Source of the DNA: Acinetobacter albensis
GTDB lineage: Bacteria > Pseudomonadota > Gammaproteobacteria > Pseudomonadales > Moraxellaceae
NCBI RefSeq assembly: GCF_900095025.1
Contig: NZ_FMBK01000001.1
Coordinates: 62,001-126,000 of the forward strand
Length of the DNA: 64,000 nt
Direction of reading: 5' to 3'
A model generated the notes under the pieces. It worked only from the letters and a program-made list of their open reading frames with translations. It was not told the DNA's origin and searched no databases. The position numbers were made by a program, and so were the translations under genes. Below, one piece after another: positions 37,271 through 45,977 of the stretch (positions are counted from its first letter, which is position 1; each line of letters starts with the position of its first letter).

Positions 37271-38722
37271 TTAATAACTAAAAAGTGTTTTATCTAAAGG
37301 AAATTCTATTCCAATCGAAGCACCACCATCATTTCCATTGATATCTGAATCACTAAACCAACCATTAATTTTTAATGGAATTTCAGGTTTTAAATAATGT
37401 GACCACGTTAAATCTAAAGCTTTAATTTCGTCTTTTTCTGGAAATGCCCGATTGGTTAAACGTTCAGATTGATTTACTTTTGCAAAAAGTACTCGTCCAC
37501 TTAATCGGTTCATAGGGTCAAAACGAATGTCTCCGCCCACTGAAATCATTTCACCATCTCCACCCATTGCATGTGCAAGTGGGTAACCATGCTGATAATA
37601 ACCATCTGTATATACACTATGATTATAAGAAATACCGCGCACATCACCATTGGTTCGTGTATCAGCCCATTCGGTATAAAGTTGATAAGGCATATTGTTG
37701 AAGTGAGATGAATAATCTACTCCAGCAAGGTACATTTTTTTAGAAGGCAAACCGCCTGCTTCATCTTCACCGACATATTGACCGTACATACTCATCGGGA
37801 CAGAAAATAAAGGCTGTAAATTTAAGCGTCCGTCAAAACCTGCAATTTGGTTCGAAGGATCAGGTTCTCCTGTTCCCCCATTATCTTTATTACCGACAAA
37901 AGCATCCCAAAGTGAACTTAGACTTTCAGGTCGTCCTTCACCACCCCATTGTATGGCACGTGAAGCACCTAATTCTAAATAGGGTAAAGGTTGTGCTGTT
38001 AAACGTAATCCCACCAATTTTGCATCGGGTATCGCTTTATAATCATCTAGTTGCCCACCAAAAGCTTGATATTGCCAAGGTCCAATCCATGATAACCATT
38101 TTGTGTCAAATGCGGACTGTTCTGCACGCTGTAGAGTAACACCATACACAGGACGACTGGCATCACCACGAATCAAACTACCATCATGCCCAGGGCCCCA
38201 ATACGTCGGAATTTGGCCTGCGATAACCCATTGATTCCATAATTTCCCAGCAAGGTACGAGCCTTCAACGTTTACATCTTGACCATTATCAATCTGTGGG
38301 TCTTTCTCTGCATTGACACGAATTTTAGCATCCCAATTTTCATTACCCGCATTGAATTCTAATGCAGCCTGATATTGGGCTTTCTGTTTATCACCAAATG
38401 CTTGTGGAATACTTTTTGAATCAGACTCAGCAAATAAACCGGCCTTAAACATATTGTTATCTGCATTTAATGCCGCTTGTACAGAATTAATCACTTTTTG
38501 CTGAGTATTATTAGAAACTTGTGCAGACTTTAGCGAGCGTTGAATTTCATCACCGCTCATCGGCCAAGTTGAAGTACTAATTTGAATCACACCTTGTTGA
38601 TTCAACCAATTTAGATCTGTTCTTAAATTTTGATCATTTAAAACCAGTCCTTGAGCAAATAATGCTGAAGATGCACTCGTTAACATCGCGACCAATAGTG
38701 TTTTTTTAACAAACATTTTCAT
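37271..38722 (-). CDS. wzi: Wzi-family capsule assembly outer-membrane protein
   Basis: Outer-membrane beta-barrel that helps anchor capsular polysaccharide to the cell surface. 483 residues with a signal peptide (MKMFVKKTLLVAMLTSASSA, cleavage near LFA-QG). The barrel begins after a short helical region (about 28-80) and shows the family stretches IAGQIPTYWGPGHDGSLIRG and SWIGPWQYQAFGGQLDDY, and ends in phenylalanine-rich LFSY. It is isolated from any capsule biosynthesis cluster here, with lysS upstream and a possible small RNA downstream. The ribosome binding site is weak. Confidence 0.92.
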   Translation of the reverse strand: MKMFVKKTLLVAMLTSASSALFAQGLVLNDQNLRTDLNWLNQQGVIQISTSTWPMSGDEIQRSLKSAQVSNNTQQKVINSVQAALNADNNMFKAGLFAESDSKSIPQAFGDKQKAQYQAALEFNAGNENWDAKIRVNAEKDPQIDNGQDVNVEGSYLAGKLWNQWVIAGQIPTYWGPGHDGSLIRGDASRPVYGVTLQRAEQSAFDTKWLSWIGPWQYQAFGGQLDDYKAIPDAKLVGLRLTAQPLPYLELGASRAIQWGGEGRPESLSSLWDAFVGNKDNGGTGEPDPSNQIAGFDGRLNLQPLFSVPMSMYGQYVGEDEAGGLPSKKMYLAGVDYSSHFNNMPYQLYTEWADTRTNGDVRGISYNHSVYTDGYYQHGYPLAHAMGGDGEMISVGGDIRFDPMNRLSGRVLFAKVNQSERLTNRAFPEKDEIKALDLTWSHYLKPEIPLKINGWFSDSDINGNDGGASIGIEFPLDKTLFSY

Positions 38723-38812
38723 TACATTCTGAAAGCTTAATTATACAAACACCTTATTTTCTTTGAGCATTTTTTGCAATGATTCAAGTTTAGTATTGTT
38801 GTAATTATCTAT

Positions 38813-38841
38813 AAAAAAACCCGCATTTAAGCGGGTTTTTT
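38813..38841. terminator. Terminator of lysS
   Basis: AAAAAACCCGC / GCGGGTTTTTT with a 6-nt loop, between lysS and wzi. Confidence 0.92.
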
Positions 38842-38859
38842 ATCATTTTGTGACTAAGG

Positions 38860-40386
38860 TTAGTTTTTATGACGCATATGTGGAAATAAAATAACATCAC
38901 GAATGCTAGCTGCATCAGCAAACAACATAACTAAACGATCAATACCAATCCCTTGACCCGCAGTTGGAGGAAGACCATATTCTAGTGCTTCAATGAAGTC
39001 AGCATCGTAATGCATTGCTTCATCATCACCCGCATCCTTTTCTTCCACTTGTGCTTGGAAACGTTCTGCTTGATCAATCGGGTCATTTAATTCTGAGAAG
39101 CCATTGGCCAATTCACGCCCCCCAATAAAGAATTCGAAACGATCCGTAATATGCGCATTCGTATCATTACGGCGTGCCAATGGCGAAGTTTCTGCTGGAT
39201 ATTCAGTAATGAAGGTTGGTTGACGCAGCTTTGTTTCCACCGTTTCTTCAAACACAATCGTTTGCAGACGCCCTAAACCAAAACCAGGTTTAACTTTTTC
39301 TTTTAATTCTTCTTGAATAAATTTCGCTAAGAATTCACGATCAGCTACATTTTCTGGTGTAAGGTTCGGATTATGTTCAAGAATAGCATCGAACATTGAG
39401 ATTTTCTTAAATGGCCCTTTGAAGCTAAAGACTTCACCTTGATATGGCACATCGGTTGAACCCAAAATATCTAACGCCAATTTTTCTAGCATATTTTCTG
39501 TCAATTCCATCAAGTCTTTATAATCTGCATAAGCTTGATAGAATTCAATCATGGTGAATTCTGGATTATGACGTGTTGAAACTCCCTCGTTACGGAAGTT
39601 ACGATTAATTTCAAATACACGCTCAAAACCACCCACTACTAAACGTTTTAAGTAAAGCTCAGGGGCAATACGCAAAAATAGTGGCATATCTAGTGCGTTG
39701 TGATGTGTTTCAAATGGTCGTGCAGAGGCGCCACCTGGAATTACATGCATCATGGGCGTTTCAACTTCCATGAAACGTTCATTCGCTAAATAAGCACGCA
39801 TGCCTGCAACGACTTGAGCACGAATTTCAAATGTTTTGCGTGTGTCGTCATTGACCATCAAGTCTAAATAACGTTTACGATACTTCATTTCTGTATCGTT
39901 TAAACCATGGAATTTGTCTGGAAGTGGACGCAGCGACTTGGTTAATAGTTCAAAGTGTTCGATATGTACATACAAATCGCCTTTGCCAGAACGCCCGATA
40001 TAACCTTCGACAGCAATAATATCACCGAGGTCTAAACCTTTAATACTCTCAAGTACTTCTGGTGCTAATTCTTTACGCGCGACATATAATTGAATGCGAC
40101 CTGTCATATCTTGAATGACAATGAACGAGCCACGGTTCAACATGACACGACCAGCCACTTTTACATAAACTTTTTCGCCTGCTTCAATGTTTTCTTTAGA
40201 CTGTTCAGCAAATTGGTCTTGTAAATCTTGCGCATAATGTTCACGCTTAAATGTATTTGGCCAAGGGCTGATTCCCTTTTCCTTTGCCTGTTCTTCTATC
40301 TGCTTTAACTTGGCATGACGCTGTGCAATTAAATCGTTTTCGGAAATAGGTTGTTCAGAAGTCGATTGAGCGTTATGTTGCGTCAT
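38860..40386 (-). CDS. lysS: Lysyl-tRNA synthetase (class II)
   Basis: Charges tRNA-Lys. 508 residues. An N-terminal OB-fold anticodon-binding domain (about 70-175, with [20 protein letters not shown]) precedes the class II catalytic core: [20 protein letters not shown] (motif 1), the motif 2 region [18 protein letters not shown], and motif 3 [16 protein letters not shown] near 480. GAGGCAG precedes the ATG. Single gene ended by a terminator; I saw no regulatory leader. Confidence 0.97.
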   Translation of the reverse strand: MTQHNAQSTSEQPISENDLIAQRHAKLKQIEEQAKEKGISPWPNTFKREHYAQDLQDQFAEQSKENIEAGEKVYVKVAGRVMLNRGSFIVIQDMTGRIQLYVARKELAPEVLESIKGLDLGDIIAVEGYIGRSGKGDLYVHIEHFELLTKSLRPLPDKFHGLNDTEMKYRKRYLDLMVNDDTRKTFEIRAQVVAGMRAYLANERFMEVETPMMHVIPGGASARPFETHHNALDMPLFLRIAPELYLKRLVVGGFERVFEINRNFRNEGVSTRHNPEFTMIEFYQAYADYKDLMELTENMLEKLALDILGSTDVPYQGEVFSFKGPFKKISMFDAILEHNPNLTPENVADREFLAKFIQEELKEKVKPGFGLGRLQTIVFEETVETKLRQPTFITEYPAETSPLARRNDTNAHITDRFEFFIGGRELANGFSELNDPIDQAERFQAQVEEKDAGDDEAMHYDADFIEALEYGLPPTAGQGIGIDRLVMLFADAASIRDVILFPHMRHKN

Positions 40387-40556
40387 CTCTGCCTCAAATA
40401 TAGTAAAAAACGGAAGTTACATAGCATAGCAGATGTAGTCAAAATTTCGTATGAAATATTGCCTCTCCAAAGAATTGATTTATCTAAAATATGATTTTTA
40501 AAATTAATCTCATCAGATTTTTTTAATCTGCAGCATAAGAGTTCTTATCAATTGAT

Positions 40557-40712
40557 TTAGTTTTCAACCCAGAATTTGACCCATTCAAACTTCTTTTGAG
40601 CTCATTGGTCCATCAAATCTTTATTCTTCAAAATTTCTAAAAGAATGTTGAGTGTCATATTGTGACCCCACTCTTTCATTAAAGCCTTTACTGAGCATTC
40701 TTCTCTCGTTCC
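40557..40712 (-). pseudogene. Possible decayed gene fragment
   Basis: On the minus strand one frame reads EECSVKALMKEWGHNMTLNI and LLEILKNKDLMDQ, meets TGA at 40602-40604, and continues in frame AQKKFEWVKFWVEN to TAA at 40557. It has no start codon with a ribosome binding site. The sequence looks protein-like but is short and unrecognised. The rest of 40387-40984 shows only a hairpin at 40913-40940 before the next gene. Confidence 0.28.
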
Positions 40713-40912
40713 TCATGTTAAGGATATTTTTTATTGTGGGCTATGTCTATGTATAAGAAAAGAGCAACAAAATTTTTACTCTATAAAGGTTTTATTTCAT
40801 TCGCCTAATGGAGAATAACTAGCATACATTTTGTTATTTTCAGCTTTCAATACTCAGCATTAGACCAAAATCTAACTTCTTTATTCAGTAGAGTTGCCTA
40901 CAATCATCGAAG

Positions 40913-40950
40913 TGAAATAGTTGAAAAAGAAACTATTTCAGTCTTTTTAT
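40913..40950 (+). terminator. Hairpin with T-rich tail upstream of esterase gene
   Basis: TGAAATAGTT / AACTATTTCA stem with an 8-nt loop, followed by TCTTTTTATTT. It resembles a terminator or leader hairpin 45 bp before the next start codon. Confidence 0.4.
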
Positions 40951-40984
40951 TTCGGTGTATAAAAATAGTGTGAATCCTACAACA

Positions 40985-41491
40985 ATGAATGCATGCACTT
41001 CAAAAATATTATTTTTACATGGACTCGATTCTAATCGTGAATCGACAAAATTCCATGCCATTGATGCCAATCAAAAATTTTGCATTGAGATAGATTATCG
41101 TAATTTAAATTTTCAAACCGTTGCCAATTTTTATCGTGACATTATTGCTAAAATTCAACCTGAAATTTTAGTTGGTCATAGTCTAGGTGCATATTGGGCT
41201 TTAAAAATGTCAGTGTTACACAAAATTCCTGCGATTATTGCCAACCCAAGTTTAAGTCCAAATTTTCGTGAAGACTATCCACCGATTGATGAAGATGATT
41301 TGGAACACGAAGTGGCACAGATTGCCTACTTGGAATTAGGCGATGAAATCTTAGATATGTATGCAGTACGGGGGAAACTCGAACCTTATATGTTGGTTCA
41401 AGCCTATGAAGGTGGGCATCATCGCTTGGCCAGTCCTGAAAATTTAAATAGTTTGATTCAACACATGCAGATTCATTTTTTAAATAAATAA
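40985..41491 (+). CDS. YqiA-like alpha/beta-fold esterase
   Basis: About 168 residues. The YqiA/UPF0227-like short alpha/beta-hydrolase pattern is visible: ILFLHGLDSNRESTK near the N-terminus, nucleophile elbow VGHSLGAYWAL (about residues 68-78) and a C-terminal EGGHHRLASPENL with the catalytic histidine. It lacks the cap domain of larger hydrolases. The start is uncertain: ATG at 40985 or a GTG at 40955, neither with a clear ribosome binding site. A bidirectional terminator separates it from convergent apt. Probably a cytoplasmic esterase; the substrate is unknown. Confidence 0.8.
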   Translation: MNACTSKILFLHGLDSNRESTKFHAIDANQKFCIEIDYRNLNFQTVANFYRDIIAKIQPEILVGHSLGAYWALKMSVLHKIPAIIANPSLSPNFREDYPPIDEDDLEHEVAQIAYLELGDEILDMYAVRGKLEPYMLVQAYEGGHHRLASPENLNSLIQHMQIHFLNK

Positions 41492-41517
41492 AACCTTGCG
41501 TCAAGCAAGGTTTTATT
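41489..41517. terminator. Bidirectional intrinsic terminator
   Basis: AAACCTTGC gtcaa GCAAGGTTT, with A/T runs on both sides. Confidence 0.88.
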
Positions 41518-41529
41518 TATTTAATCGAC

Positions 41530-42063
41530 TTAAGCCACGTCTTGTTTGGGCTGAGATTTATCATCTAGAACTGACCAAATTTTCAAACCTAAATCTGTAT
41601 GTAAATCGGGTAAATCAAGGAAAATACTGGCGCCTAAAATTTCATGCTGACACTTATTTACCAATTGCTGCACTGCTTTTAGCGTACCGCCTGTTGCCAA
41701 CACATCATCAACGATAATGATCTTTTGAGGACGCACCTCAGCAGACATTTCTAAACGATCCATTCCATATTCTAGACTGTAACCCACACCTACCACTGGT
41801 GGCGGCAATTTTCCAGCTTTACGAACCAGTAATAAACCTTTATTTAAACGTTGTGCCAATAAACTGGCCAGTACAAAACCACGTGCCTCAACAGCAACAA
41901 AACTTTCAACTGCATCCAGTTGTTCAACGGGAATACTCGCAATTAAAGCCTCGGTTAATAACTCAATATTTTCCATGAAAAGAGGCGTCAAATCAAAGAA
42001 GCAAATTCCAGGTTTAGGAAAATCGTGAACAAGACGAATGTGAGACCACAAAACTGTAGACAT
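41530..42063 (-). CDS. apt: Adenine phosphoribosyltransferase
   Basis: Salvages adenine to AMP with phosphoribosyl pyrophosphate. About 177 residues. Family stretches are HDFPKPGICFFDLTPLF near the N-terminus, AVEARGFVLASLLAQRL, RKAGKLPPPVV and the PRPP-binding IIIVDDVLATGGTL (about 125-138). Three in-frame ATGs (42072, 42069, 42063) lie close together and none has a recognisable ribosome binding site; I chose 42063 (MSTVLW). It is a single gene, convergent with the YqiA-like esterase. Confidence 0.93.
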   Translation of the reverse strand: MSTVLWSHIRLVHDFPKPGICFFDLTPLFMENIELLTEALIASIPVEQLDAVESFVAVEARGFVLASLLAQRLNKGLLLVRKAGKLPPPVVGVGYSLEYGMDRLEMSAEVRPQKIIIVDDVLATGGTLKAVQQLVNKCQHEILGASIFLDLPDLHTDLGLKIWSVLDDKSQPKQDVA

Positions 42064-42090
42064 AGGCATCATAAGGGAGAGAAATATCAA

Positions 42091-42597
42091 AAAACAATAT
42101 GTGAATTTTACCGTTTTATCACGTAAATGACCAGTGAACTACTCTTAACTTCGAAGCACACAACAAAAATAATCCTTATAAATATTTGATTTAAAATATG
42201 AATAATAAATTTAAACGCAACTTAATTTAACCTGCATAGATTAAAAAATAAATAAATCACCTCTTTGTATGCTTTAGTGACAATCACATACAAGTCAAAC
42301 TATAAAACTGCACTCTTCATAAAGTTTTAAAATACTTTTTAGGTATGTCAATCTATTCAACTTCCTGAAGATTGTTAGACATAAAATCATTTTTCGCATT
42401 TTTATGACACAATTTGTCCTGCTCAGCCATTCCGATTTTAAATTCCCACCCTAAAATCCGATATTTACTTTACATTAATGCTAGAACTGCGTAAGAATTC
42501 GCTTGAATATGTACATCAAAGTCATATCAATAGAGTCAAGCTGTATATGAAATTTTTACTGGCTTCATTTTAAAAAGTCAGTGCTATGGAGAGTCAA
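42091..42597. other. Intergenic region upstream of rubA
   Basis: About 500 bp of AT-rich sequence between divergent apt and rubA. I see no supported coding frame, RNA gene or repeat. It must contain the promoters of both units. No clear consensus promoter or regulator site stands out. The rubA ribosome binding site GGAGAGTC is at its right end. Confidence 0.5.
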
Positions 42598-42762
42598 ATG
42601 AAAAAGTATCAATGCATCGTTTGTGGATGGATTTATGACGAAGCTGAAGGTTGGCCACAAGATGGTATTGTTGCAGGTACAAAATGGGATGATATTCCAG
42701 ATGACTGGACTTGCCCAGATTGCGGTGTATCAAAAATTGATTTTGAAATGGTTGAAATCTAA
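42598..42762 (+). CDS. rubA: Rubredoxin
   Basis: 54-residue iron protein that carries electrons to the membrane alkane hydroxylase. The four iron-binding cysteines are in CIVC (C6, C9) and CPDC (C39, C42), with the usual [12 protein letters not shown] and [14 protein letters not shown] context. GGAGAGTC precedes the ATG. It is the first gene of rubA-rubB-estB-oxyR, the order known from Acinetobacter baylyi ADP1. An 11-bp hairpin lies between it and rubB. No alkane hydroxylase gene is in this window; in ADP1 alkM is also unlinked. Confidence 0.97.
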   Translation: MKKYQCIVCGWIYDEAEGWPQDGIVAGTKWDDIPDDWTCPDCGVSKIDFEMVEI

Positions 42763-42770
42763 TGATTAAG

Positions 42771-42799
42771 ACAAAAGACCAGAGTGAATGGTCTTTTGT
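42771..42799 (+). promoter_or_regulatory. Intra-operon hairpin between rubA and rubB
   Basis: A perfect 11-bp stem ACAAAAGACCA / TGGTCTTTTGT with a 7-nt loop, nine bases after the rubA stop. The T tract is only four, so it may be a partial terminator or an mRNA stability hairpin. Confidence 0.6.
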
Positions 42800-42825
42800 A
42801 TATCTGATAAAATATGGAGAATAAT

Positions 42826-44004
42826 ATGCATCCTGTCGTCATCATTGGTTCAGGAATGGCGGGTTATACCGCAGCACGTGAATTTCGCAAGCTAAATCCC
42901 GAGCATGAACTGGTCATGATTTGTGCAGATGACGCGATAAACTATGCAAAACCTACGCTGTCTAATGCATTAGCAGGAAAAAAAGCCCCTGAACAAATTG
43001 CTTTAGGCGATGCAATTAAAATGGGTGATCAGCTCAAAATGCGTATTGAGTCAAATACGTGGGTCAAAGAAATACACGCTGAACAGCATCAACTTGTCTT
43101 AGAAAAAAATGGACAACAGAATATTCAGACATATTCGAAACTTGTATTGGCTGTAGGCGCAAATCCGATCCGTTTGGCCATTGCAGGCGATGGTAGTGAT
43201 GATATTCATGTGGTGAATAATCTGAACGATTACAAAAAATTTCGTGAGAATTTAGCGATTCGTGAAGACAAACGTGTGGTAATTTTGGGTGCAGGTTTAA
43301 TTGGCTGCGAATTTGCGAATGACTTACAAAATACAGAACATCAGGTCACAGTTATTGATTTGGCAGCTCGACCTTTGGGCCGCCTAATTCCAGAATATGT
43401 TTCATCGTCATTCCAAGAGAAATTAGAACATATTGGCATTCATTTTGTACTAGGCACGACCGTAGAAAAAATTATTAAAATTGAAAAAGGTGATTATCAA
43501 ATCACTTTGGCCAATGGTCAGTCTGTGATTGCGGATATTGTGCTTTCAGCTATTGGTTTACAACCTAATTTAGAATTGGCGCAAGCAGCAGATATTCTGT
43601 GTAGCCGTGGTATTGTAACCAACGTGCTTTTAGAAACCAATCAAGCTGATATTTATGCGATTGGGGATTGTGCTGAAGTGAATGGTTTATTATTGCCTTA
43701 TGTCATGCCCATCATGCAACAAGCACGTGCTTTAGCAAAAACTTTAAATGGTGAACACACACAGGTTCATTATCCAGCGATGCCTGTAGCAGTTAAAACA
43801 CCAACAGCGCCACTCACTGTATTGCCTGCTCCAATCGATGTAGATGTCACGTGGACAACCGAAGAGCTTGAGGATGGCATGATTGCTAAAGCAACTGATC
43901 AACAGGACACTTTACGTGGTTTTGTGCTGTTAGGAGCTACTGCTGCAAAACAACGCTTAACACTGACTAAACTTGTCCCCGACTTGATTCCTGCATCCGT
44001 TTGA
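42826..44004 (+). CDS. rubB: Rubredoxin-NAD(+) reductase
   Basis: FAD enzyme that passes electrons from NADH to rubredoxin for alkane hydroxylation. About 392 residues. It shows the N-terminal FAD-binding VVIIGSGMAGYTAAREF (about residues 4-20), the NADH-binding VVILGAGLIGCEFAND near 145-160 and the second FAD motif IYAIGDCAEV near 275. I chose the ATG at 42826, which has GGAG six bases upstream; an ATG four codons earlier lacks one. It is the second gene of the rub operon, flanked on both sides by hairpins. Confidence 0.96.
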   Translation: MHPVVIIGSGMAGYTAAREFRKLNPEHELVMICADDAINYAKPTLSNALAGKKAPEQIALGDAIKMGDQLKMRIESNTWVKEIHAEQHQLVLEKNGQQNIQTYSKLVLAVGANPIRLAIAGDGSDDIHVVNNLNDYKKFRENLAIREDKRVVILGAGLIGCEFANDLQNTEHQVTVIDLAARPLGRLIPEYVSSSFQEKLEHIGIHFVLGTTVEKIIKIEKGDYQITLANGQSVIADIVLSAIGLQPNLELAQAADILCSRGIVTNVLLETNQADIYAIGDCAEVNGLLLPYVMPIMQQARALAKTLNGEHTQVHYPAMPVAVKTPTAPLTVLPAPIDVDVTWTTEELEDGMIAKATDQQDTLRGFVLLGATAAKQRLTLTKLVPDLIPASV

Positions 44005-44015
44005 GGTTTAAATAT

Positions 44016-44045
44016 GAAGGACATTTTTTTAAAAGTGTCCTTTTT
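44016..44045 (+). promoter_or_regulatory. Intra-operon terminator-like hairpin between rubB and estB
   Basis: AAGGACA / TGTCCTT stem with TTTT/AAAA inner pairs, followed by T5, immediately before the estB ribosome binding site. It could reduce transcription into estB and oxyR. Confidence 0.6.
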
Positions 44046-44057
44046 AGGAAAATAACA

Positions 44058-45002
44058 ATGAATAGCGCACTAAAATTTACAGGCTCACCCTATACTTCTT
44101 TTATGCATGAAACAAAAATTAAATTAAGTAATGGTATTGAGCTACATGTAGAAATGGGAGGAAATCCTGAACATCCTCCCATTATGCTGATTATGGGTTT
44201 AGGTGCGCAAATGCTGTTTTGGCCCGACTTTTTTTGTAAATCACTCATTGATCAAGGCTATCGAGTCATACGTTTTGACAATCGTGACATCGGGTTATCA
44301 TCAAAAATTCGTCATGCAGGTCCACGACTCAATACGTTTAAATTGATGGGACGCTTTGCTTTAGGACTGGGCAATCAAGGTGCACCTTATAATCTATACG
44401 ACATGGCTGAAGATGCAGCTTTATTAATTGAGCATTTAGGATTAGAAAAAGTATCCGTTATTGGTGCTTCCATGGGAGGCATGATTGCGCAAATTTTAGC
44501 TGCTCGTTATCCTGAAAAAGTGTCCACTCTTGGTTTAATGTTTACCAGCAACAATAAACCATTATTGGCCCCGCCTTTTCCAAAACAACTCTTTAGCCTC
44601 ATCGGCAGACCTCAATCTTCAGATGAAGAAGGTATTGTGAACCACAGTGTAAAGGTTTTTAATATTATTGGTTCACCGGGATATATCAATCAAATTGAAA
44701 TTATCCAGACTGCCAGAAAATTATATCGGAGAAGTTATTATCCAGCGGGTGTACTTCAACAGTTTTTAGCAATATTATGTACAGGTTCTTTGCTACCTTT
44801 AGGTAAGCAAATTCAGCAACCGACCCTTGTGGTACATGGCTCTCGTGATCGTTTATTACCCCCGAGTCATGGAAAGGCCGTTGCAAAGGCAATTACAAAT
44901 GCGAAGTTTGAATTAATTGATGGAATGGGGCATGATATCCCTCCGCATTTTATTCCACATCTAAGCGGACTATTTGCTGATCACTTTAAATTAGAACATT
45001 AG
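44058..45002 (+). CDS. estB: Alpha/beta hydrolase (esterase EstB of rub operon)
   Basis: 314 residues, probable carboxylesterase. The alpha/beta-hydrolase marks are MLIMGLGAQMLFWPDFF near the oxyanion region, RVIRFDNRDIGLS, nucleophile elbow GASMGGMIAQ (about residues 138-147), acid in HGSRDRLLPP and histidine in GMGHDIPPH near the end. The ATG at 44058 has AGGAAAATAAC upstream. The gene symbol is by position: estB follows rubB and precedes oxyR in A. baylyi ADP1. Its link to alkane oxidation is unknown; it might act on ester or wax intermediates. Confidence 0.9.
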   Translation: MNSALKFTGSPYTSFMHETKIKLSNGIELHVEMGGNPEHPPIMLIMGLGAQMLFWPDFFCKSLIDQGYRVIRFDNRDIGLSSKIRHAGPRLNTFKLMGRFALGLGNQGAPYNLYDMAEDAALLIEHLGLEKVSVIGASMGGMIAQILAARYPEKVSTLGLMFTSNNKPLLAPPFPKQLFSLIGRPQSSDEEGIVNHSVKVFNIIGSPGYINQIEIIQTARKLYRRSYYPAGVLQQFLAILCTGSLLPLGKQIQQPTLVVHGSRDRLLPPSHGKAVAKAITNAKFELIDGMGHDIPPHFIPHLSGLFADHFKLEH

Positions 45003-45008
45003 GACACT

Positions 45009-45914
45009 ATGGCTGCATTACCCTCTTTAAGACAGCTGTCATATCTTGTTACGCTGTCTGAAACGCTGCATTTTACTGAAGCTGCGCGCCGTTCATTTGT
45101 CACCCAATCGACTTTGTCAGGCGGGATTATGGAATTAGAGCGTTTGTTAGGTGGGGTACTCGTTGAGCGCGACCGCCAAAATGTACGTTTAACGCCATTG
45201 GGCGAGCAAGTCGTTGCACGAGCCCGTGTTCTATTGGCTGATGCACAGGACTTGATGCGTTTAAGTCGTGAGATGAGCGAGCCTTTAACGGGTGATTTGC
45301 ATTTAGGCATTATTCCCACCATTGCCCCTTTCATTTTGTCGCAACTTTTAGATGAAGTGCATAAACAATTACCTAAAATTCAACTGCATTTGCATGAAGC
45401 ACAAAGTGAAAAAATTGTTGAAAAATTGGAACATGGCAATCTAGATATGATTGTTTTGGCACTTCCTTTTGATACTCGAGGTTTAAAAGTCGCTGAAATT
45501 GCTAAAGAAAATCTTTATTTGGTTTGTAATAAAACAGACCACAATCCAAACACGGCAACCTCTTTAGATGACTTAGACTTATCGCGTTTAGTGCTACTTG
45601 AAGAAGGTCATTGCTTACGTAATCATACTTTGAGTGCTTGTCCAATAGGCGAACGCAAAAATGATCACCGGTTAAAAGCCAGTTCATTACCGACTTTGGT
45701 CGAAATGGTGTCTTCAAATTTAGGCTTTACTTTATTGCCTGAAATTGCAATTCATACCAATATGATTAAAGCCAATCCAGATTTAGTCGTGAAATCAATT
45801 GATGCTGCACCTAGCCGCACTCTTGCACTGTTGACTCGTAAGAGCACACCGTTGCAAAGCGAATTTGATGTGCTATTACAAATTTTGCAAAAAATCACCC
45901 AACATCTTCACTAA
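45009..45914 (+). CDS. oxyR: Hydrogen peroxide sensor/regulator OxyR
   Basis: LysR-type regulator of peroxide defence, 301 residues. The N-terminal helix-turn-helix (LRQLSYLVTLSETLHFTEAA and FVTQSTLSGGIMELERLLGG) is followed by the sensor domain with the redox pair C202 and C211 in HCLRNHTLSACP, the spacing typical of OxyR. The ATG is 6 bp after the estB stop, so it is part of the rub operon, as in ADP1. Coupling OxyR to electron-transfer genes may guard against peroxide made during oxygenase activity; this is inference. A strong terminator follows. Confidence 0.96.
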   Translation: MAALPSLRQLSYLVTLSETLHFTEAARRSFVTQSTLSGGIMELERLLGGVLVERDRQNVRLTPLGEQVVARARVLLADAQDLMRLSREMSEPLTGDLHLGIIPTIAPFILSQLLDEVHKQLPKIQLHLHEAQSEKIVEKLEHGNLDMIVLALPFDTRGLKVAEIAKENLYLVCNKTDHNPNTATSLDDLDLSRLVLLEEGHCLRNHTLSACPIGERKNDHRLKASSLPTLVEMVSSNLGFTLLPEIAIHTNMIKANPDLVVKSIDAAPSRTLALLTRKSTPLQSEFDVLLQILQKITQHLH

Positions 45915-45924
45915 GAATTTTTTG

Positions 45925-45953
45925 ATAAAAAAGGAGCATATGCTCCTTTTTTT
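45925..45953. terminator. Terminator of rub operon and ppk1
   Basis: AAAAAAGGAGC atat GCTCCTTTTTT, usable in both directions between convergent oxyR and ppk1. Confidence 0.93.
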
Positions 45954-45977
45954 ATTTCAATTTAGAATTTGATTGAG

